Positions 1 to 9,262 of a stretch of 64,000 bases of DNA are shown one piece after another (the stretch's first letter is position 1; the number at the start of each line of letters is the position of its first letter). The notes below the pieces were generated by a model. The model was not told where the DNA came from. It did no database searches and worked only from the letters and a program-made list of their open reading frames with translations. The translations under genes were made by a program, and so were the position numbers. The stretch is from Bacillus canaveralius (GTDB lineage: Bacteria > Bacillota > Bacilli > Bacillales > Cytobacillaceae), in the NCBI RefSeq assembly GCF_002860125.1, contig NZ_PGVA01000004.1:244363-308362 (forward strand), read 5' to 3'.

Positions 1-332
1 GGGCCGCATATCTTTCCCAGGCAGCACTTGAAACGCTTGCGATTGTTGCTTATAAACAGCCGATCACCCGTGCTGAAATTGAAGAAATTCGCGGTGTTAA
101 AACCGAACGGCCACTGCACACTTTATCGGCTAAAGCCCTTATTAAAGAAGTTGGCCGGGCGGAAGGAACGGGCCGCGCGTATTTATATGGGACGACAAAG
201 GAGTTTCTTGATTATTTTGGTTTGAAAAGCATTGAGGAGCTTCCGCCTCTGCCGGAGAGCACGGATGATGAATTCATTCAGGACGAAGCGGATCTGTTTT
301 TTGAAAAATTCCAGGAGAAGGCCAATTCCTGA
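1..332 (+). CDS. scpB: Segregation and condensation protein ScpB, C-terminal part (partial)
   Basis: The window opens inside this gene; codons are read from base 3 and end at TGA 330-332, leaving about 109 residues. The readable protein contains [20 protein letters not shown], then an RGV...L.TL...[20 protein letters not shown] block and [16 protein letters not shown], typical of the second winged-helix domain of ScpB. ScpB is the kleisin-associated subunit of the SMC-ScpA-ScpB condensin that compacts and segregates chromosomes. Its start and its usual partner scpA lie upstream of the window. The acidic tail ([16 protein letters not shown]) is normal for the family. Identification is secure; only the N-terminus is missing. 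Confidence 0.95.
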   Translation, partial: AAYLSQAALETLAIVAYKQPITRAEIEEIRGVKTERPLHTLSAKALIKEVGRAEGTGRAYLYGTTKEFLDYFGLKSIEELPPLPESTDDEFIQDEADLFFEKFQEKANS

Positions 333-427
333 CAAGGTCAATCATTGTATGGTAAAATAAATTTAACTTTCTGACAGCTCCATTATTTATAAACATGGTG
401 CCGCAGCAATTATGGGAGGGGTTATTT

Positions 428-847
428 TTGCTTATCAAGCAGTGCAAAGGGTATGAGTTGGAAAAAGAACAATCCAATTCTTTTGAAGACTATTTTAATA
501 GAAGTGAAATCACTTTCATTGAGGGCGGCGTCGAAAAAACTGTACACGTCTTATATGTTCGTTTTTTTGAAGAATCGATGCAAGAATTTACTCCGTTCAA
601 ACAGGATCCTATATTTCAAGCGGATTCCAGCCCCGTTTATTTCCGGGATATCGTTGCGCTAGCCTGTTTGCTTAAAAATCCGGGTTTTCGCCATCGCAAA
701 AGAATATACATAAATAATAGAAATGAGTTTGCAGCTTATTTTCAAGATCTTGATTACAAAAAATTGCCGGAGATCTTTGCGGCGATAGGCGGAAAGCAAG
801 GATACGAACTTCGTTCACCGCTCGAGTTCATCGTTCAGCCGCACTAA
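428..847 (+). CDS. Uncharacterised protein between scpB and ypuI
   Basis: A 139-residue soluble protein that I do not recognise. I place the start at TTG 428 because a strong GGGAGGGG ribosome-binding site at 414-421 sits at the right distance; an in-frame ATG at 395 would place that site inside the gene. The protein has no signal peptide, membrane segment or cysteine motif. It is rich in aromatic and charged residues (FEDYFNRSEITFIEGG; VYFRDIVALACLLKNPGFRHR). Only 28 bases separate it from the next gene, so the two are probably co-transcribed. From memory, B. subtilis has no gene at this point between scpB and ypuI. It is a real gene judging by codon use and ribosome-binding site; its function is unknown. 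Confidence 0.7.
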   Translation: MLIKQCKGYELEKEQSNSFEDYFNRSEITFIEGGVEKTVHVLYVRFFEESMQEFTPFKQDPIFQADSSPVYFRDIVALACLLKNPGFRHRKRIYINNRNEFAAYFQDLDYKKLPEIFAAIGGKQGYELRSPLEFIVQPH

Positions 848-875
848 CCACAAATAATATCGGAGGTGTTTGATT

Positions 876-1364
876 TTGGGAAATACGATTGTGAAGCTGC
901 AGGTAGAAGAAGTAAAGAATTTTTTGGAAAAAACGGTTTCAACTCTTGAAGGATTTTTAAACGAAACGACGCTTACCGCACTTGAGCAGGAATTAGCAGG
1001 CGACAGCATGTATTATAGATCGATTCTTTCAAATATGAGGAAATTACTGGTTTACTGTGAGGAAGGCCTCGATGCTTGTTCGGTTATTTTAAAAAGCGAG
1101 CCATTTTCAAAAGGGGGAGCTGAAAAGGTATTGTACCGCATTTACCATCAATGCATCGAAGAATTCTTTTCACCGAAAAATGATGCTTGGTTTGAGGATA
1201 GCCGTTCCGCCTACACGGGGAAGAATTCGATTAAATTCCGTTTGGATGTGCCAGAAAGCATTCACCAGCTATTAAAGAGTGTCGAGGCAGACTTTCAAAA
1301 GATCAGAGAAGAACTTGAATATTATGAAACAGACTACCGGACCAAAATGATCCAATCAAACTAA
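876..1364 (+). CDS. ypuI: YpuI family protein (DUF3907)
   Basis: A 162-residue cytoplasmic protein matching the YpuI family: it begins MGNTIVKLQVEEVKNFLEKT and contains YYRSILSNMRKLLVYCEEGL and YRIYHQCIEEFFSPK followed by WFEDSRSAYTGKNSIKF. The start is TTG 876, eight bases after GGAGGT at 862-867; an upstream in-frame TTG at 870 is too close to that site. The family is conserved in Bacillaceae next to scpAB and dacB, but I know of no established function. The gene ends just before a strong terminator, closing the scpB transcription unit. Confidence 0.85.
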   Translation: MGNTIVKLQVEEVKNFLEKTVSTLEGFLNETTLTALEQELAGDSMYYRSILSNMRKLLVYCEEGLDACSVILKSEPFSKGGAEKVLYRIYHQCIEEFFSPKNDAWFEDSRSAYTGKNSIKFRLDVPESIHQLLKSVEADFQKIREELEYYETDYRTKMIQSN

Positions 1365-1370
1365 TAAAGC

Positions 1371-1405
1371 GAATGCCGATACGATTGCGGCATTCTTTTT
1401 TTTTT
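1371..1405 (+). terminator. Rho-independent terminator after ypuI
   Basis: The stem GAATGCCG (1371-1378) pairs with CGGCATTC (1388-1395) across a 9-base loop and is followed by a run of about ten T. Confidence 0.9.
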
Positions 1406-1505
1406 GCAAAAATTAGCGCGGACCTTAATCGTTAAAAAAACGTGAAACTTTCAATAAATGGGCTCATACGATAAGAAAGAACATACAGTGAAAGCGGGGT
1501 TGCGT

Positions 1506-2396
1506 ATGAGTCGTTTTGAGGAATATGTAAAAAGTGTATTTGTTTGGAATAAAGATCTAAAGGATTTCCTGAAATCACAAAATGTCCAGGAGCATGAAGA
1601 AATATGGAACAAACTAGACCGGTTCTCGGAAATTGTTGAAGGGGCAGCAAAAACTCTTTCTACAGAGGAATTGGCAAACCTGCAAACAGAGACCAATCTG
1701 TTACATCGGGAAATGGAAGCCTATTTTGCAGAGCGGCAGCAGCTTGGAACAGTATGGATGACCGGGGCAGACATAGAAGCGGGGAAACATATATTACCGC
1801 CGCTTCCTTATCGTTATGATGCACTCGAACCGGTTATTTCTGAAGAAATCATGCGGATTCACCATGATAAGCACCATCGCTCCTATGTTGACGGGTTAAA
1901 TAAAGCGGAAATCATGCTTAAAAAAGCAAGGGAGTCAGGTGATTTTTCTCTCGTCAAACACTGGTCAAGGGAACTGGCCTTTCATGGTTCGGGCCATTAT
2001 CTTCATACAATTTTTTGGAATAATATGAGCCCGGCCGGGGGCGGACGCCCGCAAGGCAAACTGCTTAAAGAGATAGACAAATATTTTGGCAGCTTTGAAG
2101 CCTTTCAGAAACACTTTAGCGAGGCGGCCAAGCAGGTCGAAGGTGTAGGCTGGGCGCTGCTTGTCTGGTCGCCCCGCTCAAGGCATCTTGAAATTCTTCA
2201 ATCGGAGCGGCATAATCTGTTAACCCAATGGGACACGATTCCGATTCTCGTTCTCGATGTTTGGGAGCACGCCTATTATTTACAATATCAAAATAACCGC
2301 GCTGAATATGTTGATAACTGGTGGGAAATTGTAAACTGGCGGAACGCGGAGGATCGATTCGAAAAAGCGAGCCAGCTGAAATGGCGCCCCTATTAA
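1506..2396 (+). CDS. sodF: Superoxide dismutase, SodF type, with N-terminal extension
   Basis: A 296-residue iron/manganese superoxide dismutase, converting superoxide to oxygen and hydrogen peroxide. The catalytic domain starts near residue 96 (LPPLPYRYDALEP). The metal-ligand regions are visible: HHDKHHRSYVDGLNKAE, then FHGSGHYLHTIFWNNMSP, and DVWEHAYYLQY near the end. About 95 residues of helical, charged sequence precede the domain, as in B. subtilis SodF, a longer paralogue of the housekeeping SodA. I chose ATG 1506 (MSRFEEYV), preceded by AAGCGGGG; an in-frame ATG at 1458 and GTG at 1488 are alternatives. The gene stands alone between two terminators. Its presence between ypuI and dacB differs from B. 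subtilis, where sodF lies elsewhere. Confidence 0.9.
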   Translation: MSRFEEYVKSVFVWNKDLKDFLKSQNVQEHEEIWNKLDRFSEIVEGAAKTLSTEELANLQTETNLLHREMEAYFAERQQLGTVWMTGADIEAGKHILPPLPYRYDALEPVISEEIMRIHHDKHHRSYVDGLNKAEIMLKKARESGDFSLVKHWSRELAFHGSGHYLHTIFWNNMSPAGGGRPQGKLLKEIDKYFGSFEAFQKHFSEAAKQVEGVGWALLVWSPRSRHLEILQSERHNLLTQWDTIPILVLDVWEHAYYLQYQNNRAEYVDNWWEIVNWRNAEDRFEKASQLKWRPY

Positions 2397-2405
2397 AATT
2401 TGCGG

Positions 2406-2431
2406 AAAACACCCCGTGTTTTTCTTTTTTT
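2406..2431 (+). terminator. Terminator after sodF
   Basis: AAACAC pairs with GTGTTT across a CCC loop, followed by a long T-rich tract. Confidence 0.75.
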
Positions 2432-2485
2432 TGTCGTCTTCTATAACACAGCCCTTCTAAATCGTCTCCAGTTACCCATTTCTAG

Positions 2486-2513
2486 TCATAACAGACCTTG
2501 TCCTGCATAAACT
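2486..2513 (+). promoter_or_regulatory. Putative sigma-E promoter for dacB-spmA-spmB
   Basis: ATA at 2488-2490 lies 16 bases before ATAAACT at 2507-2513, fitting the sigma-E pattern ATA-N16-18-ATAnnnT; CATAAACT resembles the usual CATACANT -10. dacB and spmAB are known sigma-E genes in B. subtilis, which supports the call. The ribosome-binding site GGAGAAGAGG follows at 2529-2538. Confidence 0.6.
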
Positions 2514-2547
2514 TGTACAAATCACCAAAGGAGAAGAGGTCGCGAAA

Positions 2548-3687
2548 ATGCACAGGAAAGGGAAATTGACGATCATTTCTATCATCATCTCAATATTGAT
2601 TTTCAGCGTACCCCAGAAGCTTGAAGCTTCTGTTTCTATTAGCGCAAGAAGCGCTATTTTAATCGAGCAGGAATCAGGGCGGGTTCTTTATGAAAAGGAT
2701 GCCCATACCGTTCGGAGAATTGCCAGTATCACAAAGATTATGACGGCGATCCTCGCCATAGAATCCGGGAAAATGGGTGAAAAAGTGAAGGTTTCCAACA
2801 AAGCTGTTCGCACGGATGGCTCGGCTATTTATTTGCAGCCCGGTGAAAAGATCAAACTTGAAGATTTAGTGTATGGTTTAATGTTGAGGTCAGGAAATGA
2901 TGCAGCCGTGGCGATTGCCGAGCATGTAGGCGGGAGCCTTGACGGGTTTGTATTCCTTATGAACGAAAAAGCAAAAGAGATCGGTATGACCGACACTCAT
3001 TTTGAAAACCCGCACGGGCTTGATGATCATGAAAAACACTATTCTACTGCATACGATATGGCCTTGCTGACCCGATATGCAATGATGAATGATACATACA
3101 AAGAAATTTCCGCAACCAAAGTCTACAGGGCACCCAATCCGAATGAGCGCTGGGACAGGGTGTGGCGAAATAAAAACCGAATGCTGACACAATTGTACGA
3201 ATATAGCACCGGCGGCAAAACAGGCTACACGAAGCGGGCTAAACGAACGCTTGTCTCAACGGCAGAAAAGAATGACATGAATTTAATTGCGGTCACCTTG
3301 AATGCTTCGGATGACTGGAATGACCATATCCAATTATTTGAGATGGCATTTACGGACTATACACTCGTTGAAATTTTACCGGAAGGATATGTCGAACAAA
3401 TAACAGAGCCTTTTTACAAGGGCAGAACCTATCTCGACCACGCTTTTAAATATCCTGTGAAAGAAGAAGAAAAAAAGCTTTTTAAAGTGAAATATAAAAT
3501 CGCAAAGCCACACTGGAATGATGAAGAAGTACCTGATATTGTCGGTAAAGCGGTCATTTATTTAGATGATAAAATCATCGGGAGCGAGCCTGTCTTTTAT
3601 GAAAAGAATACGAAAAAGAAAAAAGGATTCTTTGATTTGTTTAAAAATATATTTCAAGCGATAGTTGGGTTGAAGCAGCATGGTTAA
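2548..3687 (+). CDS. dacB: D-alanyl-D-alanine carboxypeptidase DacB (PBP5*)
   Basis: A 379-residue serine carboxypeptidase that trims the terminal D-Ala from stem peptides in the spore cortex, setting its cross-linking. A hydrophobic signal segment spans residues 7-28. The three penicillin-binding motifs are present: SITK at 60-63, SGN at 115-117 and KTG at 224-226. A C-terminal domain rich in beta sequence follows and ends in a basic, amphipathic tail (KKKKGFFDLFKNIFQAIVG) that probably holds it at the membrane. The start is ATG 2548 after a strong ribosome-binding site. The gene overlaps spmA by eight bases, giving the same operon as in B. subtilis. Confidence 0.95.
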   Translation: MHRKGKLTIISIIISILIFSVPQKLEASVSISARSAILIEQESGRVLYEKDAHTVRRIASITKIMTAILAIESGKMGEKVKVSNKAVRTDGSAIYLQPGEKIKLEDLVYGLMLRSGNDAAVAIAEHVGGSLDGFVFLMNEKAKEIGMTDTHFENPHGLDDHEKHYSTAYDMALLTRYAMMNDTYKEISATKVYRAPNPNERWDRVWRNKNRMLTQLYEYSTGGKTGYTKRAKRTLVSTAEKNDMNLIAVTLNASDDWNDHIQLFEMAFTDYTLVEILPEGYVEQITEPFYKGRTYLDHAFKYPVKEEEKKLFKVKYKIAKPHWNDEEVPDIVGKAVIYLDDKIIGSEPVFYEKNTKKKKGFFDLFKNIFQAIVGLKQHG

Positions 3688-4267
3688 CTATATTTGGGTG
3701 TTTATGACAATTATTGGAATTGTTTTTGCGATGGTCAATGGAACGATGGATGAGGTCAACGAAGCGATTTTCATTGGAGCAAAGGAAGCGGTCACGCTCT
3801 GTATTGGCCTGATCAGCATTCTTGTCTTCTGGCTGGGCATGATGAAAATTGCCGAGGACGCCGGACTACTAGCAAAATTGTCCCTTTTGTTCAGGCCGTT
3901 TGTGAAAAAGCTATTTCCCGAAATCCCTGCCGATCATCCAGCGATGGGTTATATATTATCAAACATGATGGCCAATATGTTTGGGCTCGGAAATGCCGCT
4001 ACCCCACTCGGAATAAAAGCGATGGAGCAGTTGAAAGCACTAAATGGCGGGAAAAATTCCGCAAGCCGGTCGATGATTACGTTTCTTGCGATTAATACTT
4101 CAAGTATTACGTTGATCCCGACGACGGTGATTGCGATAAGAATGAACTATGATTCCGCGTCCCCGACGGACATTGTCGCCCCGACTCTGCTCGCCAGCAT
4201 ATGTTCTGCTATAGGTGCAATCTTAATCGACCGCTACTTTTATTACCGAAGAAGCCGTAAAGGATGA
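3680..4267 (+). CDS. spmA: Spore maturation protein SpmA
   Basis: A 195-residue integral membrane protein of the nucleoside-recognition (Gate) domain family, close to the usual SpmA length. It has several hydrophobic spans (residues about 3-18, 32-55, 115-150, 160-185) and the conserved MMANMFGLGNAATPLGIKAM segment. In B. subtilis SpmA and SpmB are needed for full spore core dehydration and heat resistance; their transported substrate is not established. ATG 3680 lies inside the end of dacB and the stop abuts the start of spmB, so the three genes are translationally coupled. Confidence 0.95.
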   Translation: MVNYIWVFMTIIGIVFAMVNGTMDEVNEAIFIGAKEAVTLCIGLISILVFWLGMMKIAEDAGLLAKLSLLFRPFVKKLFPEIPADHPAMGYILSNMMANMFGLGNAATPLGIKAMEQLKALNGGKNSASRSMITFLAINTSSITLIPTTVIAIRMNYDSASPTDIVAPTLLASICSAIGAILIDRYFYYRRSRKG

Positions 4268-4810
4268 ATGGATATGGAGATCATTTCAGTTGCTTCGCTC
4301 TGGTTTATTCCGTTTCTAATTGGATTCATTTTATTGTACGGAACATTTAAAAGAGTCGAGACGTATGAAAGTTTCGTAGAAGGAGGCAAGGAAGGCATCA
4401 AGATTGCCGTGTCAATCATTCCCTTTCTCGTTGGGATGCTCGTGGCGATTTCCGTGTTTCGTGCTTCGGGTGCACTCGACTACTTCATGAACATCATCAG
4501 GCCGGCGTTAACCTTGATCGGTGTCCCGGCCGAGATTGTTCCCCTGGCGATTATCAGGCCGATTTCGGGAACGGCTGCACTTGGAATGACGAGCGATTTA
4601 ATTGCGGTTTATGGCCCCGATTCGTTCATCGGCCGGCTTGCTGCGACCCTGCAGGGCAGCACCGATACAACCTTCTATGTTTTAACGGTTTATTTTGGTG
4701 CCGTCGGCATTAAAAAGATGGGTGACGCGGTAAAAGTGGGGCTGCTTGCCGACTTAATCGGCATCATCGCGGCAATAGCTGTAGTAATCATCCTGTTTGG
4801 AGCCGGTTGA
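4268..4810 (+). CDS. spmB: Spore maturation protein SpmB
   Basis: A 180-residue membrane protein, partner of SpmA. Hydrophobic spans cover residues about 7-25, 45-65 and 150-178. The motif RPISGTAALGMTSDLIAVYG is characteristic of the SpmB Gate-domain family. The start ATG immediately follows the spmA stop with no gap; a second ATG six bases later is possible. It is the last gene of the dacB operon and is followed by a terminator. Confidence 0.95.
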   Translation: MDMEIISVASLWFIPFLIGFILLYGTFKRVETYESFVEGGKEGIKIAVSIIPFLVGMLVAISVFRASGALDYFMNIIRPALTLIGVPAEIVPLAIIRPISGTAALGMTSDLIAVYGPDSFIGRLAATLQGSTDTTFYVLTVYFGAVGIKKMGDAVKVGLLADLIGIIAAIAVVIILFGAG

Positions 4811-4846
4811 TGATTGGAGATCACTAATATCAATACAACTTGCCAC

Positions 4847-4866
4847 CCGCCAGTCGGCGGTTTTTC
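4847..4866 (+). terminator. Terminator after spmB
   Basis: CCGCC (4847-4851) pairs with GGCGG (4856-4860) across a 4-base loop, followed directly by TTTTTCTT. Confidence 0.8.
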
Positions 4867-4929
4867 TTATTTTACCTAATTGCAGTTTTTAGTCAATGTT
4901 CCAAAAAAAGAAACAAGACCCGCGCAGCT

Positions 4930-4957
4930 TTGAAAAATGGACGATTTATGTCATAAT
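4930..4957 (+). promoter_or_regulatory. Sigma-A promoter for rluB
   Basis: TTGAAA at 4930-4935, a 16-base spacer and CATAAT at 4952-4957 form a good vegetative promoter about 80 bases before the rluB start. Confidence 0.6.
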
Positions 4958-5038
4958 TCATTAAGTGAAGTCGGTTTCTGAATCTCACCCCGAATGGAGT
5001 TGGAGCAGAACGATTCAATCAATGATGAGGTGACATAG

Positions 5039-5764
5039 ATGGAAAGACTCCAAAAGGTTATTGCCCATGCCGGATTTGCATCGCGGCGCAAAGCGGAGGA
5101 ACTGATTCTCGAAGGCAAAGTGAAAGTAAACGGTAAAATCGTCAAAGAATTAGGAGTAAAAGTTACTCCCAATGATAAAGTTGAAGTAAATGGGATACCG
5201 GTTGAACGAGAGGAACCCGTATATTTTCTTTTTTATAAGCCGCGCGGTGTTATTTCCAGCGTAAGCGATGATAAAAACAGAAAAGTTGTCACTGATTATT
5301 TCTCAGGAATTGAACAAAGAATTTACCCAATCGGCAGGCTCGACTACGACACTTCAGGTTTACTTTTACTGACAAATGACGGGGAATTTGCGAACATGCT
5401 TATGCATCCAAGCAATGAAATAGAAAAAGTCTATGTAGTGAAAACCAAAGGGATGCCGGCAAAGGAAAAGCTGAGGAGCCTGGAAAGAGGGATCCGGCTC
5501 GAAGATGGCAAAACAGCACCTGCCACAGTGAAATTGCTGTCTTTTGATAAACGGAAAAATTCTGCCATCATTGAAATTTCCATTCACGAAGGCCGCAATC
5601 GCCAGGTGCGCAGAATGTTTGAAGCAATCGGGCATCCAGTCATAAAGCTTAAGCGTGAAAGATACGGATTTTTAACGTTACAAGGGCTTAAGGCGGGTGA
5701 AATAAGAGAGCTGACGGCTCATGAGGTAAAGCAGCTCAGAGTACTGGCACAAAACAAGAAATGA
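5039..5764 (+). CDS. rluB: Ribosomal large subunit pseudouridine synthase RluB
   Basis: A 241-residue RsuA/RluB-family pseudouridine synthase. Residues 1-60 form an S4 RNA-binding domain (MERLQKVIAHAGFASRRKAE). The catalytic domain carries GRLDYDTSGLLLLTNDGEFA with the active-site Asp at 102, and later GRNRQVRRMFEAIGHPV. Known family members modify 23S rRNA near helix 80 (E. coli U2605). The start ATG 5039 follows GAGGTG. It sits between spmB and resA as in B. subtilis (ypuL), with its own promoter and a 114-base gap to resA. Confidence 0.93.
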   Translation: MERLQKVIAHAGFASRRKAEELILEGKVKVNGKIVKELGVKVTPNDKVEVNGIPVEREEPVYFLFYKPRGVISSVSDDKNRKVVTDYFSGIEQRIYPIGRLDYDTSGLLLLTNDGEFANMLMHPSNEIEKVYVVKTKGMPAKEKLRSLERGIRLEDGKTAPATVKLLSFDKRKNSAIIEISIHEGRNRQVRRMFEAIGHPVIKLKRERYGFLTLQGLKAGEIRELTAHEVKQLRVLAQNKK

Positions 5765-5878
5765 AAAAGTTCATATAACGTTCACACATCGATCTTCTTA
5801 TAAACAATATCGAGATGTTGAAAAATGGTATAATAAAAAGCAAATTGTTTTAGCAAAAAAAGGCTTGGAGGGGCGATT

Positions 5879-6403
5879 ATGAAGAAAAACCGCCTAATGA
5901 TCAGGACTGTCATATTGCTTTTGCTAGGGACAGCGGTCGCCTATACTTTATACGCCAACTTCACAAAAGGCGACATCCAGAAAGTAGCAATAGGAGAAAA
6001 GGCGCCTGATTTTGTGTTAACAGATATAAATGGGGAAAAACACCGCCTTTCAGATTATCAAGGACAGGGAGTTTTCTTAAATTTTTATGGTACTTGGTGC
6101 AAACCGTGTGAAAAAGAAATGCCATATATAAACAACCAATACAATCATTTTAAAGATGACGGTGTTCAAGTGCTGGCTGTAAATGTTGGGGAGTCAAAGC
6201 TGGCCGTAAATAAATTTGTTGAAAAATATAACCTTGATTTTCCGAATGTGATCGATGAGGACGGGCAAGTCCAATCAGCATACGGAATCAACCCTCTTCC
6301 TGCGACGTTTCTGATCGATGCAGAAGGCACCGTGATTAAATATCATACCGGAGAGCTGACTGAAAGCATGGTTAAAAATTTTATGGAGCAGATCAAACCT
6401 TAA
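5879..6403 (+). CDS. resA: Thiol-disulfide oxidoreductase ResA
   Basis: A 174-residue membrane-anchored thioredoxin-like protein. Residues 7-27 form a single N-terminal membrane anchor and the rest faces outside the cell. The active site is WCKPCEKEMP with Cys74 and Cys77; Glu80 is the conserved acidic residue that tunes their reactivity. ResA reduces apocytochrome c thiols before haem attachment. It is the first gene of resABC, with GGAGGGG before ATG 5879. A 21-base gap leads to resB. Confidence 0.95.
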   Translation: MKKNRLMIRTVILLLLGTAVAYTLYANFTKGDIQKVAIGEKAPDFVLTDINGEKHRLSDYQGQGVFLNFYGTWCKPCEKEMPYINNQYNHFKDDGVQVLAVNVGESKLAVNKFVEKYNLDFPNVIDEDGQVQSAYGINPLPATFLIDAEGTVIKYHTGELTESMVKNFMEQIKP

Positions 6404-6423
6404 GTTACAGGGAGTTTTCTCAT

Positions 6424-8049
6424 ATGAATGATGTAAAATGTGATTGCGGGCACGTAAATCCGCACGGAACGGTTCTTTGTGAATCGTGCGGTAAGGTGCT
6501 CGGGGAGCAGGAGAATGGCAAGGCGCTGCTTGACATGCGCTATGAAGGCAGTGCCAGGCGTTCACAAACTTACAATAAAACGATAATTGATAAAATTTGG
6601 AACTTTTTTTCGTCCGTAAAAGTGGGTGTATGGCTGATTGTCATTACTTTATCAGCATCTTCGCTCGGGACGATTTTTCCTCAGGAGATGTATATCCCGC
6701 CGGTCATGCCAGCGTCTGAATATTATCAGGACCAATACGGATGGATGGGAAATCTCTATTATCAACTTGGATTTCATAATCTCTACAGTTCATGGTGGTA
6801 TCTAATTTTAATCGCATCAATTGGTGTGTCGCTCGTTATTTGCAGCCTTGACCGGGTTATCCCGTTATACCGCGCTTTAAAGAAACAGCGTGTTTCAAGG
6901 CATGAAAGCTATCTGAAGAGGCAGCGTATTTTTGGAATGACCGACACCAACGAGATAGGCGAAAACGATTTTGATCGAATTAAACAAAATCTTAAAGCGA
7001 GAAGGTACAAGCTTCGCGAAGAAAATGGCGATATCCTCGCTGAAAAGGGACGTTTTTCGAGGTGGGGCCCGTATGTTAACCATGTCGGCTTGATCATCTT
7101 CTTAATTGGCGCGATGCTAAGATTCGTGCCTGGCATGTACGTCGATGAAACCCTCTGGGTCCGCGAGGGAGAGACAAAGGTAATCCCGGAAACTGACGGG
7201 CAATATTATTTAACCAATGATCAATTTATTCTAGAAGTCTATGATAAGGATAAAGATAAAGAAGTATTTGAGGAAGCGATTGAACGCTCCGGCATGGTCG
7301 CGAAAAACTTTCAATCGAACGTCAGCCTTTATAAAAAACAAGGCGACACCGTTGCCGGTGAAGAACCTGAGCTTAAAAAAGTTAAAGACTACGAGATTCG
7401 TGTCAATGACCCTCTGAAATTTGAAAACTTTGCTTTGTATCAGGTAGAGTATAAGCTCAATGAACTGAATAAAATGTCATTTATCCTTGAAAACAAGGAA
7501 TCGAAAGAAGCATTCGGGAATTTGACGATCGATTTATATGATCCGGAAAATGTCTACGATTTGGGCAACGGCTACTCAGTCGAAATTGTCCAGTATTACC
7601 CAGATTATGAAATTTCCGATGGGGAGCCGATAACAAAATCAAAGATACCAAACAACCCGGCCTTCGTCTTTAAAATGGTCACACCTGACACGCCAGAGGG
7701 GGAAGTCAGTTTTGTAGCGATTCGCAAAACGATTGAGCCTTCAAATGACAATCAATATAAAATGACCTTTAACGGTGTTGAAACGAAAAATGTTTCCGCT
7801 TTAACGGTTCGCAAGGATTTAACGCTCTGGATTATCAGCCTTGGCGGCGCGATTTTTATGATTGGTGTCGTTCAAGGGGCATACTGGAACCATCGCAGGA
7901 TTTGGTTTCGCCAAATGGATGGGAAGGTTTGGGTTGCTGCCCATACGAATAAGAACTGGTTTGGTTTGAAAAAAGAAATAACAACAGCGTTAAAAGGTAC
8001 CGGTATTCAAGAACCTGGAGATCAGCTGCAGAATGAAAAAGAAGTTTAA
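6424..8049 (+). CDS. resB: Cytochrome c biogenesis protein ResB
   Basis: A 541-residue membrane protein of the ResB (CcsB/Ccs1) family; with ResC it forms the system II haem export and attachment complex. The N-terminus has a short zinc-ribbon-like cytoplasmic cluster with Cys at 6, 8, 19 and 22. Hydrophobic spans lie near residues 62-84, 122-140, 216-236 and 460-480, with a large extracytoplasmic domain between the last two. The length matches B. subtilis ResB. ATG 6424 follows GGGAG. The gene lies 12 bases before resC. Confidence 0.95.
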   Translation: MNDVKCDCGHVNPHGTVLCESCGKVLGEQENGKALLDMRYEGSARRSQTYNKTIIDKIWNFFSSVKVGVWLIVITLSASSLGTIFPQEMYIPPVMPASEYYQDQYGWMGNLYYQLGFHNLYSSWWYLILIASIGVSLVICSLDRVIPLYRALKKQRVSRHESYLKRQRIFGMTDTNEIGENDFDRIKQNLKARRYKLREENGDILAEKGRFSRWGPYVNHVGLIIFLIGAMLRFVPGMYVDETLWVREGETKVIPETDGQYYLTNDQFILEVYDKDKDKEVFEEAIERSGMVAKNFQSNVSLYKKQGDTVAGEEPELKKVKDYEIRVNDPLKFENFALYQVEYKLNELNKMSFILENKESKEAFGNLTIDLYDPENVYDLGNGYSVEIVQYYPDYEISDGEPITKSKIPNNPAFVFKMVTPDTPEGEVSFVAIRKTIEPSNDNQYKMTFNGVETKNVSALTVRKDLTLWIISLGGAIFMIGVVQGAYWNHRRIWFRQMDGKVWVAAHTNKNWFGLKKEITTALKGTGIQEPGDQLQNEKEV

Positions 8050-8061
8050 GGGGGATAAACA

Positions 8062-9243
8062 GTGGCAGCTTTAAGCTCGAACTTGTTATATATAGCTTTT
8101 CTGCTTTACTTAATTGCCATCGCTTTTTTCGGCGGTGCGATAAAGGAGAAGGATTCGAAAAAAACAGGAGTTAACGGCTGGGGGAAAATCGGAATCATTT
8201 TAACGATTATCGGCTTTGCGGCCCAGCTCGGTTATTTCATTACTAGATGGATTGCGGCCGGACACACGCCGGTCAGCAACCTCTTCGAATTCACGACCTT
8301 TTTCGGTATGGCTCTGGTCGGTGCCTTTATTGTGTTCTTCTTTATGTATCGAACACCTGTGTTAGGGTTATTCACCCTGCCAATTGTTGTATTGATCATT
8401 GCTTATGCAAGCATGTTTCCGACTGATATATCACCATTGATCCCTGCCCTGCAGAGTCACTGGCTGACCATTCATGTCATCACCGTGTCCCTCGGGGAAG
8501 CGATATTATCTGTTAGCTTTGCTGCCGGATTGATTTATCTCGTCAAGGTTGTAGACCAGACGAAAAGCAGCAAAAAGACCTTTTGGCTCGAAGTCGTGAT
8601 GTACGGCTTAATCAGTACGTTAGGGTTTGTAATCGTTGCGAGCGCATTTTCTTTAAGCGGCTATCAGGCGTCTTTTAACTGGATCGATAAAAACGGCGTG
8701 GAAGCAGTCCAGGATTATACTATACCTGCGATTACCGGACCTCATGAAGGTGAGCTGATGACAAAAGGGAAAATGGAACCTCTTGTCGAAATGCCTGCTC
8801 TCATCAATGCAAAAAAACTTAATACAGTTATCTGGTCAATGGGTGCTGGTTTAATTCTATACGGTTTACTGCGCTTAATTCTGCGTAAGCGTGTTTCTGC
8901 AGCATTGCAACCATTAGGGAAAAATATTAAACTCGATCTTGTCGATGAAATAAGCTATCGGTCAGTTTTGATTGGTTTTCCCGTATTCGCTCTCGGAGGT
9001 CTCGTTTTTGCGATGATCTGGGCGCAAATTGCCTGGACACGTTTCTGGGGTTGGGATCCGAAAGAAGTTTGGGCACTCATTACGTTTTTATTCTATGCTG
9101 CATTTCTTCATCTCCGTTTGTCTAAAGGATGGCATGGTGAGAAATCGGCCTGGCTTGCTGTAATCGGGTTTATCATTATTATGTTTAACTTGATTGCCGT
9201 AAATCTTGTCCTTGCCGGCCTGCATTCTTATGCCGGCGCTTAA
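8062..9243 (+). CDS. resC: Cytochrome c biogenesis protein ResC (CcsA/CcmC-like)
   Basis: A 393-residue polytopic membrane protein with about eight hydrophobic spans. The family signature [20 protein letters not shown], the tryptophan-rich haem-handling loop of the HHP superfamily, is present near residue 330. ResC works with ResB to deliver haem to apocytochrome c outside the membrane. The start is GTG 8062 behind GGGGGAT. A strong terminator follows, separating resABC from the regulator genes resDE. Confidence 0.95.
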   Translation: MAALSSNLLYIAFLLYLIAIAFFGGAIKEKDSKKTGVNGWGKIGIILTIIGFAAQLGYFITRWIAAGHTPVSNLFEFTTFFGMALVGAFIVFFFMYRTPVLGLFTLPIVVLIIAYASMFPTDISPLIPALQSHWLTIHVITVSLGEAILSVSFAAGLIYLVKVVDQTKSSKKTFWLEVVMYGLISTLGFVIVASAFSLSGYQASFNWIDKNGVEAVQDYTIPAITGPHEGELMTKGKMEPLVEMPALINAKKLNTVIWSMGAGLILYGLLRLILRKRVSAALQPLGKNIKLDLVDEISYRSVLIGFPVFALGGLVFAMIWAQIAWTRFWGWDPKEVWALITFLFYAAFLHLRLSKGWHGEKSAWLAVIGFIIIMFNLIAVNLVLAGLHSYAGA

Positions 9244-9262
9244 CCGCCGTCCATTTTCATAG

